NCBI RefSeq assembly: GCF_016097555.1
Contig: NC_054702.1
Location: 77,141,249 to 77,205,248, forward strand
Length of the DNA stretch: 64,000 bases
Origin: Gigantopelta aegis
Taxonomy: Eukaryota; Mollusca; Gastropoda; Neomphalida; Peltospiridae
Direction: 5' to 3'
Made by a program: the position numbers and the translations under genes. The notes beneath the pieces were generated by a model, which had not been told where the DNA came from, ran no database searches, and saw only the letters and a list, made by a program, of their open reading frames with translations. Positions 34,714 through 45,890 of the stretch are shown here, one piece after another. Position 1 is the stretch's first letter, and each line of letters opens with the position of its first letter.

Positions 34714-34988
34714 TTGATTTGATTTCAACTTATTTTCGTGCTTATATCCAATTAAGGTTCAAGCACGCTGTCCTGGGCACACACCTCAGCTATCTGGGCT
34801 GCCTGTCCAGGACAGTGGGTTAGTTGTTAGTTTGTTAGTGGTTAGTGAGAGAGAAGAGGGTGTAGTGGCCTTACACCTACCCATTGAGCCCTTAAGAACT
34901 CGCTCTGGGTTGGAGCCGGTACCGAGCTGCGAACCCTGTACCTACCAGCCTGTAGTCCGATGGCTTAACCACTACGCCACCGAGGCCG
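34714..34988 (-). mobile_element. tRNA-derived SINE, second family, minus strand
   Basis: Read on the minus strand, the head GGCGTAGTGGTTAAGCCATC and box B-like GGGTTCGCAGCTC begin a tRNA-like unit. The family body follows, ending in GCACGAAAATAAGTTG and an ATC-rich tail. GTAAGATTGG at 34704-34713 and 34989-34998 is a 10-bp target duplication that fixes both ends. Confidence 0.92.
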
Positions 34989-34998
34989 GTAAGATTGG

Positions 34999-37837
34999 GA
35001 TCTAGAGGCTAAGAGCCGATGTTACAGGATATCAGGAGATGGGGAAACCTGCTATTCTTTGAAGGTGTTGTTTGTACTTAAGAAAGAAATAAAGGTTCAC
35101 ATATTAAATATTAACAGCAAATGTAGGGAGTTTCCCACAACAACTTGGTAAATTATCATATACTGCATCTGTATATTTGCAGTTGTTCAGTATCATTATG
35201 AAGTGTTGTAGTTGCAGGAGACATGTTTTCCTGTTTGCACACAACTCAGGTTTCCAGGGATTATTTTAGCAAGAACAAAGTCAAGTTTTGTCTTGGCTTG
35301 CCAAAACTTCAGATAACAGCCAGTTAAAATATGTTTTGAATGTGTTGGCTGATCATATTTACCAATCTGTATGGAAAGTTTTTGGCTCAATAAGAAAAGT
35401 GGATGAAGAGTGTTAGGCCAGTGTGCGATTTTGGTTTAACAAATTTAAGTGTCCTAAGGACTCCCTGTTTGCAAACCAACCCAGTGAGCCCTGACATGCA
35501 TCTCCCATAGAACAGAAGATACACAAAATGTTTTGCATGAAACCATGGAAAAGATTGCTATTCAAGACTGGTTTCCCAGGATGTTGAGATATATGTTGAC
35601 TGTCATTTCGAAGAATCAGCGTAATTTGTACAAATATTTTTACAACATGCGGGCTCATATGCTAGCCAAACTAGAGCATCCTATTTGATTTTTGTGAGCC
35701 TCGGGCTCCTGGACACTCAAAATCGCATGCTGGTTAGGCTACCATCAGAACCCTCATTCAGAGTATGCACCAACAGTGTCACAGTACTTTTGGATGGAGA
35801 GGTCGTGTTCATTGTGGACATTCAGTCCTCTCATCACATTGAAGAAGTTGAGTAAATCTTGTCTATATTAATATAATGTGATCACTTATTTCTTTACATA
35901 TGCACTGCCCATTGGATTATATATAACATATCAACAGTGGAATAAGCATTGGAAGAGGGTTTTCAAATTGAAATTATATTTCATGTTCGTACATGTACTG
36001 GATTTGCATATCATATTAATGTGATGTATTATTTTCCCTGATGGCTAATTTTCCATTTTCATTTATGTGATGATAATTTCCAATTAATCTGTTATTATTA
36101 AAAACTTGTGTTGACGGTGCATCTTACTATATTGTTTTTTTCTTCTTTATATTAGAGTTATTCAAAAGGATTACTAATATTTTTAATATATAATTTTTAA
36201 TGGCCTAAATGCTGCCTTATATATAAAGAACTACATGCCATTACAGAGCTGTACATTCCTTAAAATAACTTGGATAGGCTAGTGGGGATGAGGGTGGCAT
36301 TAAAAACAATCAGTCCGGGCACAGTAATGTATTTCCCAACTAAACAAAAAGAGTACCATACTTTTAACTAAAAAGCATATTTTAATTTTTTCTTGCAAGT
36401 CCTGCATCATATGATGATGTCCATATTGTATTATGCTCTACTACATTTATACCAATTTTTGGCATACATATTAACTTGATGTCCGAATGTGTATGTGCAG
36501 GTACCATATTGTGATAATAACTGGTGTCAAAGATGTGGGTTTTTTAATTGGAGCTATTTATGACAATTTATGTTTAGCATTTGTCATTGTCTGATTGTAT
36601 ATATAGTGTATTTTATTACCATATTATTGTTAAATGCAGTTTTACAAGTAGGAAGGATTACAGTTAGTTTTGACGATTGATAGTGATCACTGAATGTCTT
36701 TTTAAAAAAGTTCAGGTGCCTAATTCTCAAAACTCTTGCAACTTTGTGATCTCAGTGCAATGCAAAAAATAAATGCAAGAACAATGCGATGTTGCTTAAA
36801 GGTGCTATGTCAAAGTTGCAGTAATGGTGATTCCCACCAAAACTATTTTTGATTTGAAACATAAAGTTTATTTCCTTAAAGCTATATGCCTATAAAATAA
36901 AATAAAAATTACAACTATATAATTACAATTACTAGGTGGAATCTTGAGAGTGTGACACATTAACTAGTGACGTCACTGTTTTATGTGTACACATTGAACA
37001 CACTATTAAGTTTTTTCCATAATTCTTTGCAGACAACTGACGAAGAAAGAGAGATTGTGACTGCTACAAATTATTTGGGAACCCCTCTTGTCATCCAGTA
37101 CAAGACCTATAAATTATTATTCTTGAGTTAATTATGGAAAGATTAACCATGGAATCGCTTAATTTGTAGTTATTTATTACAAATAAATGTGAAGATAACC
37201 AAATATTGTAGTTTTAACTTTGACATAGGACCTTTAAGAGAGCTTTGTGAATTAGATTTCTGTTCATTTTTTAACCAGAAGTGTGTAGTTGCAAAATTGG
37301 TTTGGCAGAGTTATGGCCCTTTTTGCCTAAGCTTGTTCAAGATGGGCATCAATGGATCACTTTTAAAATTTGACCTTTTGTCATCATCTGATGTTGATAA
37401 TATTTTATTTCTATGTTGTTGAACTTATTTTATTATTTGTTGACACTTTGTATGTGCATTGGTTATTAGAAGACACCTCACTTTGTCTCAAAGCTATTGT
37501 ATTATTTATTAACCACAATCTAAAGGTTTATCTGTTACTTTTCATTTTAATTATTAAATTATTTTTTTCCCTTATAGTTGGTTCTAATGCTGTTACCTTT
37601 TTCAGACAATAGTAAGCACCACATTGTTTAATCAGCAGCACACGTATTGTAATTGTGATTTGATCTAGAGTAGGACGTATCTGATTTGTTCTTCATTGCC
37701 AGTTCAGTGGATACCTATCAGCGAACTCACTGACTGGTGTCTCACAAAGATGAAAATCCTCCAGGGTTTTTATAAAATTGAATTCCTCATGTTAGAACAG
37801 TTTGCTGAGGTGTTGTCAAACAAATATTCCTTTTCTA
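34999..37837. other. AT-rich DNA without recognised genes
   Basis: No exon, known repeat or simple repeat of note. Open frames are short and uneven, and none shows family similarity. A distant 3' UTR or intron of the scaffold gene cannot be excluded. Confidence 0.4.
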
Positions 37838-37842
37838 GTATA

Positions 37843-38071
37843 CAGGCCCATAGGAACTAGGGTGGGGGCTATGCCCCCTACTCAAGGATGAAAATGTATG
37901 TTTGTTTTTTCCTCATATATATATATAAATAAAGATAAAATTCTGGTTTGTGCTTGCTATTAGAGACCGAACCCAAAATTCTGGTTTGTGCTTGCTATTA
38001 GAGACCGAACCCTCTCCTCTAAATATTGTGTCATCCTGCCCCCCACTTCAGATATCTTTCCTACGGGCCTG
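37843..38071. mobile_element. MITE with CAGGCCC ends, 5-bp target duplication and internal duplication
   Basis: The left end CAGGCCCATAGGAA is inverted relative to the right end TTTCCTACGGGCCTG. GTATA at 37838-37842 and 38072-38076 flanks it. Inside, a segment of about 37 bases (AAAATTCTGGTTTGTGC through GAGACCGAACCC) occurs twice in direct succession at about 37937-38011. Confidence 0.9.
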
Positions 38072-38315
38072 GTATAAACTTGACAAGAAACCTACTGCTG
38101 TTATTCAAGCAAATAAAATGGCTTGGATCTTTCATACAGACTGAAGTTTCCCATAATTAAAATAATACATTGTACCAGTAAATATAATAATTTCTCAGAA
38201 TTTGTTTTTAATATTATTGTTCAGGGATTCAATAAACATTTACTGGTGTTTACCTAATATTGGTCCGAATTTACAAAGCCTTTTAAGTCTTACATGCGTG
38301 TAACTACATACATTT

Positions 38316-38572
38316 CAGTGCCATAGCCAAGATTTTGTTTGTGTGGGTGGGTGGGCAGATGTATTCTTGGAATGAACAAGCATGGAAGGTGCAAGACACT
38401 AGGGGTTCCAGGGAATTTTGAAATCTAGAGGCCCTGAAATACCATTTTGCAGCCATTTCAGGGAAGTTATATACTTAAAACATCAATATCAAACCAGTAA
38501 GTTCCTATTATTTTTATCGGATTTAGTTTTTTGTTACCCCCCACCACACCACCCCCACTAGCTATGGCTCTG
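38316..38572. mobile_element. MITE with CAGWGCCATAGC ends
   Basis: The left end CAGTGCCATAGCCA is inverted relative to the right end TAGCTATGGCTCTG. No clear target duplication. The interior contains GGGTGGGTGGG and its opposite CCCCCCACC. Confidence 0.8.
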
Positions 38573-40756
38573 CATGTACAATGCTTAAACATCTGCTTTT
38601 AAGAAAAAAACAGGCTTTATAAATTCGGCCCATTGTGTGTACTGAAGTATTATTCATTGTGAAGAAGAAGAAGAAAAAAACGTTTTAAGTGACTGACCAA
38701 TTAACCAGTATTCTTGTGGTTTTAATATTTGATATTTTCTTCTTGTTTTTTTAAATATTGGTTGTAATGTTCATGTAGTACATATTTTCAATAATGGAAA
38801 AAATATAACTAAGTTAATCAAGTTACAGTATTTTTTTTTCAATGATTAGCCTTTGTTATATCCATCTGTATGTAAATTATTAATCTCATTTATTATTTTG
38901 GCTATAAGGGTTTTTGTTGTTTAATTATTAAATGCATCATTTACAATTTTTAATCTGTTATTAAAATTACATTCTCTGTAAACCTACCATATGAATTTTG
39001 TACTGATCTTGTACTGAATAAAACAAGAATAACACTGCCATTTTGTTTTTTTGTTTTTGTGTAGTAAAAAAGAAGAAGCTAGTATTGTAAACAGTATTAT
39101 CATAAAAATATTCTGTTACGTTTATAGAGATTGATTATGGTTTGACAGTGTAAAAGAGGTCTTACTAAAGTAAACCTTGCTGATTGCAACATTGGATTAA
39201 ATGCATCATCCAGTTTTAGCTGTGCTTGTTAGTGTTAGAATCTTACAACAATGGTGGTTCTCATGTAATTGTGAATTTGTGACAATAGAAGGTTTCATCC
39301 ATTACAAATATAGTACTTTAGCATTTATAAATACTAGCTATCTTTAAAACCTTTGTATATGTCCCCATTATACTTTTGGATGTCTAACAATAGTTGGAAT
39401 TCTTTGGTTGTGATGGTAACATCACACCTCGGATAATTGCTCTATCACTCAATTATATTCCACTCAAAACACTTTACTTAAGGTTCAGATACAAGTTAAA
39501 TTTCGATACACTTTAGTTATTGACAACAATTATGTTTGGAATCGATTAATTAGTAGTTATTCCAATTAAATTTACAAATAGCTAAATCGGGCACGTGTGC
39601 AGAAATTTTAGCAGGGTTTATGGGAGGGGGGTGTCAAGTCAATCTCCGGAAATATGGGTGGGGGGGGAGTAAGAACGTGCTTGAATAGTGAAGTCGACAT
39701 CCGTCCTACACCCCGACCCCAGCACACGCACCTGTTATTTGGCACTTGTAACTATCACAAAGTGCCTTTATTTTCAAATTTGTTTTCTTGTAATAACACT
39801 CAGTCGTTTAAATAATTACCAAAGACTACTAATACTTGGCGCACTCCTACCGATTAACGCCCGTTTTTGGGGGGGGGGGGGGTGGGGCGTATTTTAATGA
39901 GTTTTAAACAAAATTTTAAATTATTTTTGAAAAATGTATTATTTCCTACTGAGATAGTGCTTAAATAATTAAGGAGGAAATCACATTCGATATAAAAATA
40001 ATAGACTGATCTTTAGTCGGTGTTTACTAACTAACTTAAGTTGCTTTTTCCTTTCTTCAACAACGTTACAAAAACAGTGTAGCATTGCAAACCTAGAATA
40101 GTAAATTGGTCGTGTTTTAAATACGTCTTATCAGTCTTGTCTTTAAGTACATAATTTAATGGACATTAACGCTGTAAGTCAGTACAGAGAGCCTTTTTTA
40201 CTAACTATTGAATGTGAGGAAATGGACCGAAATGTGTCATAAACAATTTGTTTCAGGCCTTTCTCCAGGATTTTTTTAAGGGGCTTAGCCGTACATATTT
40301 AGCATCATTATAACACAAAAATCAAGCCAAAAGAAGTGGGGTAGTGAGTTGAAAACAGTTAAGTGTTTGCCTTCAATCCATCAAATCATGTTTGGGTAGT
40401 TTTTTTGTTGTTGTTTGGTGGGGTTTTTTTTGGGGGGTGGGGGGGGTTAAAAAAAATAACCCATTAGTTCCCCACCACCAACCATTTAATAATTTGTGCC
40501 ATGTTGTTGGTGTTGATTTCAGCGTCGTGTTAAATGCTTATTGTGATTTCTACTTGTAAAATACCTAAGCTAAGAATGCTGACAAAAACAAAAAAACAAC
40601 CGTTAATAAAATAAAATTTTACGGTCTTTTTAAAATCCAGCTAACTTATTAAATGTCACCTCACAGTTTTACAAATATATATCTAGCATTATCTAACAAA
40701 TATGATTATTGTAAACTAATTCAGTGTACGTTTAACTGCAATTTGTATAAATACTG
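38573..40756. other. AT-rich DNA with G-rich simple tracts
   Basis: No gene recognised. It holds an AATAAA in a plausible context at about 39018, G tracts at about 39658-39668 and 39868-39882, and a T/G-rich stretch at 40400-40447. CAGGGTTTATGGGAG near 39611 looks like one end of a CAG-type transposon without a partner. Confidence 0.4.
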
Positions 40757-41170
40757 CATGTTCATTTCCCGCGATCGCGATCTGCATGCGTGCTCACGAC
40801 CATAGGATACGTACAAAATTAACAAACACAAAGGAAATAACCGAAACTGCAGTTAGGTATTCATTGATGCAGACAACTATTGTTTTTTTAAAATTTACAT
40901 CAAGATTTACTTCTGTGTAATTGTATTGTTTAATGGGTGTCAGCTGACTTTGAAGCGTGACGTATATTACGCCGAGAGCTTTTCTCAGTTCAGCCAACAA
41001 ACGTTCTTCCTAACGTTCGCGAACTATTTGATTGGTGTCCGTCGTCTCCATTTGGTTTAACGTGAAGCGCACAAACCAGTGTAGCGAACGTTTTGTTTTC
41101 GCTCGATCTTGAGATCTTGAGATCTTGAGCCCTTGAGACAGCCATGTCGACATGTCTTTCGGCCCTGAAC
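40757..41170 (+). promoter_or_regulatory. CpG-dense promoter-like region, possibly of SNRNP48
   Basis: About 18 CpG dinucleotides fall within 215 bases (40957-41170), with a CRE-like GTGACGTA, a reverse CCAAT box (GATTGGTG) and AACGTTCGCG. Upstream lie TATAAATACT at 40747 and a GCGATCGCGATC block. The first coding exon of SNRNP48 at 45891 begins at a splice acceptor, so its promoter and non-coding exon must lie upstream. This is the best candidate, although a minus-strand or unrelated gene could own it. A short GATCTTGA tandem lies at 41105-41128. Confidence 0.4.
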
Positions 41171-42086
41171 TGGCATGTGTATTCGAAGTGAAACACATTT
41201 TCGGTTTGTTTTTATTACTTTGGTTCAAAGACTTTACAAAGTTAAAATAACAAGTTACATATCTTCCAGACATTGAATCACCGTCACATTGCTGTCATAC
41301 ATGTCGAATGCATGCCGTTAAAATTAGCAAACATCATAAGGCATACGCTGTATTCGCTATTATGCTAATTGAATATTTGGTGTTATTTTGTTTGAGATGT
41401 CGAATAGATTATGTAACCGTTTGTTCACATCACAAGATAGAAAATGGCTGTCAAAATTTTAGCCACTTGCAAATTTTATTAGCCATTTTTTTTGTAAAAA
41501 TAATTTTTAATTAGCCGATAGCTAAATTGGTTACCGACAGCGCAAGCCCTGGATGTTTTCAGTATGAGTTTTGGGAAGGGGTGTTAGGATAGAAATTACT
41601 GATTACCAACTTAACTGTACTGTTAAAAAGTGCTTCACCTATTGTTTATTGAGTTAAATAGTACATTTGATTCTGTCAATGGGCATCTTCTTTGATCGGC
41701 CTTGAAGCTTGATTGTTCGGCACGGGAATCCCGTTACGTGTAAGCGCCTTTCTGACGGATTAGCGGTCCCAGTAGATGTGGTAAAATTACCAAACACCAA
41801 TTGTGAGCAGACGACTGGTCCATTGTTAAGTAGTTAGGAAGTGTTTTACCTGTCATAGTGATTAGGTGTGCTTGGTATACTGGTACACAAGTTGTTTGCA
41901 AGAGGTAGTCGACTGCCACGCTCATACTTGTGATAATTGTTTTCTATAGTACTTCAAATCAAGGCATAGCGGCAATTGATTTAAGGCGCTTCCACGCCGT
42001 CAAAGAGCTTACTTTACGGACCAAGGCGTGTCGGGCCGCTATGCCTAACGGCCCTGGGGAAACCCCTGTGTTTTGCGAATTGCATG
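41171..42086. other. Unannotated intergenic or intronic DNA
   Basis: No gene recognised. GCGCAAGCCCTGG at about 41542 looks like the right end of a CAG-type transposon, preceded by TTAGCC repeats. No left end was seen. Confidence 0.4.
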
Positions 42087-42094
42087 CTTGTCTT

Positions 42095-43193
42095 GGTAAC
42101 CAGTCAATTCGTACCATAGTCATTTCGTACCCAATTTTACCATTTCGTACCCATGTCATTTCGTACCATGGTCATTTTGTACCATGGTTATTTCGTACCA
42201 TGTCTGTTTGGTCATTTCGTACCAAAGTGATTTCGTACCTCAATCATTTATTGTGCAGCTTAGTTGACTGATAGACAGTAAAATGTTGAATTACTGATTT
42301 AAAAAATAAACATTAGGCTACTGCAGCTATATTGAAGCCCCACCCTTAAGAAAGAAAGAAAGAAACAAACAAATAACAAGAAGAAGATGATATATTACTT
42401 TTATTACTTTTATCTTCAAACATTTCCGTTCATCATTATATTAATTACCAGCTAGCACTTTGTGTTAGAATAACATATCAAGATCTTCTAAGACAAGCTG
42501 ATCTCAGAAAAACCTTAATTACCCACGAAGAGGAAGGGTGCCAGAGTCACACAAAAGGTGGGCACTTTATAGTGATGAGAAAAGCAGTCAGCCGCCTGTT
42601 GAAAATCTGTTCCAGATTGGTGCATGTCGCTGATGATTGACACCGCAACGCTAGTGATTTCAAAAGTGTTTTAACTGTAGCTTGAGTATAGTTCTGTTTT
42701 GTTATGAAATGTGAAATAAAGTTATAATGATTTCAAGATCGTGTATATTTTGCTATACTTAATCATAGACTAGACCACACAGTGATATTCTACATCGATA
42801 CTGACGCGACTGTTGATTATAACGATTGTTTATCCAACAGCAATAAGGCAAGCATAGGCAGAGAATCTGTCGACAGTGGGCTAAGGACGTAAGCCTATAT
42901 AATATAGGAGGGGGAGTCTCGTATCATATGAAATGATCATCAGTGGCAATATACATATGTTCATTTAAACCTTTGCTCACTTTGCAAGGTATGTTTACAT
43001 GTCAACGTTTATTCGTCAACAATAAAAATAAGAAGTGACAAAAATAAGATGCCAAGTACGAACCCCTTATGGTACGAAAAGACTAAACATGATGGTACGA
43101 ATTGGCTATGGTATGAAATGACTGTGGTACGAAATGACCAAAACACTTTGGTACGAAATGACCATAAACTATGGTACGAAATGACTAGTAACC
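42095..43193. mobile_element. 1.1-kb DNA transposon with clustered TTTCGTACC subterminal repeats
   Basis: The left terminus GGTAACCAGTCAATTCG and the right terminus, read inverted, GGTTACTAGTCATTTCG match over 21 bases with three mismatches. CTTGTCTT at 42087-42094 and 43194-43201 is an exact 8-bp target duplication. The first 145 bases carry about eight copies of CATTTCGTACCA-like motifs. The last 140 bases carry about seven in the opposite orientation (TGGTACGAAATG). The middle is AT-rich with no transposase. The 8-bp duplication with GG ends leaves hAT, Merlin or another group open. Confidence 0.93.
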
Positions 43194-43764
43194 CTTGTCT
43201 TGTGTTGAACTTGAAGTTGTGAGTATCAAAAGTCGTTGCAATTTAAGGTCACTCGTTTTGATTTCGTACCCAGTAAATATAGCATGTCTTACTGTAATTT
43301 TTGGATATGTTGTATTTGACCAATGGTACCAGGAATTTATCCAGGTGTTCTGTTGGTACAAACGATCCTCTGAGACTGAAATTATTTTTTAAAAACATGT
43401 GTTTACTGATCCCACTTTTGTCATTCTTGTCAGTCCGAAGCACCTGTCCGTTTCTATTATTGGAATAAATTCCTATCTGTCAAATGGACCGGCCTGCCCA
43501 GACATCGGTATCTTGTGCATGGATTTAAAGTACCGGTAATGATAAATAAATAAATAAATAGTGGTCAATATGACTGGTATTTCAGACGTCTGTGATTTTA
43601 AAGTCTGCTATAAGTCGGGCCTACTGTAGTATCAATCCACTGCCACTAGGCTAGACATTTGTCAAAGCTGCTGAGCTGGACACGATATTAAACAGATGTT
43701 AACAATAACACCATTCTTGGTAAGAAACCTATCACGGTATTACACTCCCAATTAAAACAAAGGA

Positions 43765-44058
43765 AGGAAGGAAATGGTTTGTTTAACGATGCACTCCACA
43801 CATTTTATTTACGCCGTCACGGTATTACGGTTATATGGCATCGGACATACTGTTAAGGACCACAGGAAACCTGCTGTCGCCACTTCATGTGCTACTCTTT
43901 TCGATTAGCAGCAAGGGATCTTTTATATGCACCACCCCACAGACAGGATAGCACATACCACAGCCTTTGATGTACCAGTCGTGCTGCACTGGCTGGATCG
44001 ATTCCAGACTGACTGCACATTGAGCAAGCGCTTTACCACTGGGCTACATCCCGCCCCC
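43765..44058 (-). mobile_element. tRNA-derived SINE, type B tail, minus strand
   Basis: On the minus strand the unit runs from GGGCGGGATGTAGCCCAGTG through GCAGTCAGTCTGGAATCG and the family body to the type B tail (TAAATAAAATGTGTGGAG, then CGTTAAACAAACC). TAAAACAAAGGA at 43753-43764 and 44059-44070 is a 12-bp target duplication. Confidence 0.93.
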
Positions 44059-44727
44059 TAAAACAAAGGACAAAGGTTACATTCAACACCTGTGTACCGA
44101 GCTCTGTTGGGTCGACTGTCCAAGTCCGAGACAAGAGGCTTTTGTGCAATACAAACTGATTGAAATAGCATAAAATATACTGAAATAATCTATAAATGTA
44201 TTTATTGTTGACTGTTCAGTGTAGTGTATCCAATAATTATGAAGGACTTTAAAATTAAAAAAAGGTTCCGCCTTTTTTGTTATAAGTGGGAGTGAGCACA
44301 CTAGCTACACCAGCTATCTCTAGAGCCAGTAGAGGTCAAATGTCATCCAATCAGCAACAATGTTATTAATGTGCTAGCTGTAAGCTGTCGAACACTTCAA
44401 CAGTGTCATCTTTTATTAATTTTCAGGACATAGAACTGAATACTTGTACTTTTTATACATATATGGGAATTAAAATTCGTAACTTTTATTCCTTTTTTTA
44501 ATATTATTTATTCCATTATGTAAAATATATATATTATGTTTATTTTTTTCACTGATGTGATAAAAAAAAATTCTTCATCTTTTGATATTTATCGTTTCGC
44601 GTTCATAATTCAAGATAAAAATATACAAACATCACTATGATTTTTTTAAAACACCATTTGGCAGAAATTGCCTTTTTAAATGATTTTATAATTTTATTTT
44701 TATTCCTTTCTTCCTCGGTCTACAGGC

Positions 44728-45076
44728 TGGTAGGTACTGGGTTCGGATCCCAGTCGAGGCATGGGATTTTCAATCCAGATACCGACTCCAATACCTGAGT
44801 GAGTGCTCCACAAGGCTCAATGGGTAGGTGTAAACCACTTGCACCGACCAGTGATCCATAACTGGTTCAACAAAGGCCATGGTTTGTGCTATCCTGCCTG
44901 TGGGAAGCACAAATAAAAGATCCCTTGCTGCCAGTCGTAAAAGAGTAGCCTATGTGGCGACATCGGGTTTCCTCTCAAAATCTGTGTGGTCCTTAACCAT
45001 ATGTCTGACGCCATATAACCGTAAATAAAATGTGTTGAGTACGTCGTTAAATAAAACATTTCTTTCTTTCTTTCCC
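44728..45076 (+). mobile_element. Chimeric SINE: second-family head, type B tail, 5'-trimmed
   Basis: Starts in the tRNA-like head (GGCTGGTAGGTACTGGG, box B-like GGTTCGGATCCC), passes CTCAATGGGTAGGTGTAAACC, then runs into CAACAAAGGCCATGG and the type B tail with (CTTT)n. It is a close relative of the copy at 51760, but the first 30 bases are missing. Confidence 0.88.
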
Positions 45077-45890
45077 TCTCTAATACAACAGTCCTATGTT
45101 TGACGTCAAATATCGTTACATCGATTCTTTTTGAGTTCCTTGATTAAAAAAAATTCACATATTAATCACTAATACACAGGAAGAAACCTGACAGCAACCC
45201 CTTTCAATAATGTTCTGGTTAAATGTATAGTTGCAATCAGATTTTTGTAGATTTGGGTTGTTGGTGTGATATTCTTCATTCATATTTACAAAATAGACTT
45301 AAAGGCAGTATTTGACAACTTTTCAGTTTTTCACTAGCAGTCCAACATGGTGATAGTAGTTATTTATTTGCCCAACATTGAATATAACTAGCCATGAGTC
45401 CCATCAGACTCTGGCGAAAAATCCTTGATAAATCCCTGGGTACATTTTTCATCTTTCATCCTTTTAAACATTAAAAAATATTTTGTTTAAAAAGTAACAA
45501 CTATATACTGACACATCCTTTCACTGTGACGCTCAGAATAATACTGATACTGCATTGAGTCGAAACATTAATAATTATTATATCTGGTTTTAAATTTGAA
45601 TGACATCACTTTGCAGATCTGTGTACTAATAATAAATTGCGTGCATGGTACTTCTGTTTTCAGAATGTTGAAAAATAGTCAATTTTTTAAAATTGCTATT
45701 GAAAAACTTGTTTGAAGATTATCATTACAAAATTCTGTAATTTAAAACATTGTACCCTTTACAAAAAATTACAGTAAGATATATGTTATATAAAACAAAG
45801 ATGCGGCATGTGATTTTAGGCAAAATATCTGCTGTTAACCTACTGCTTTAAACTGTTTAAAGATAGAATTATGTTAATGTTTTTCAACAG

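Noticed and set aside
41930-42271. 113-codon plus-strand frame
   Set aside because: Its second half is the translated TTTCGTACC repeat array of a transposon, and its first half has no similarity.
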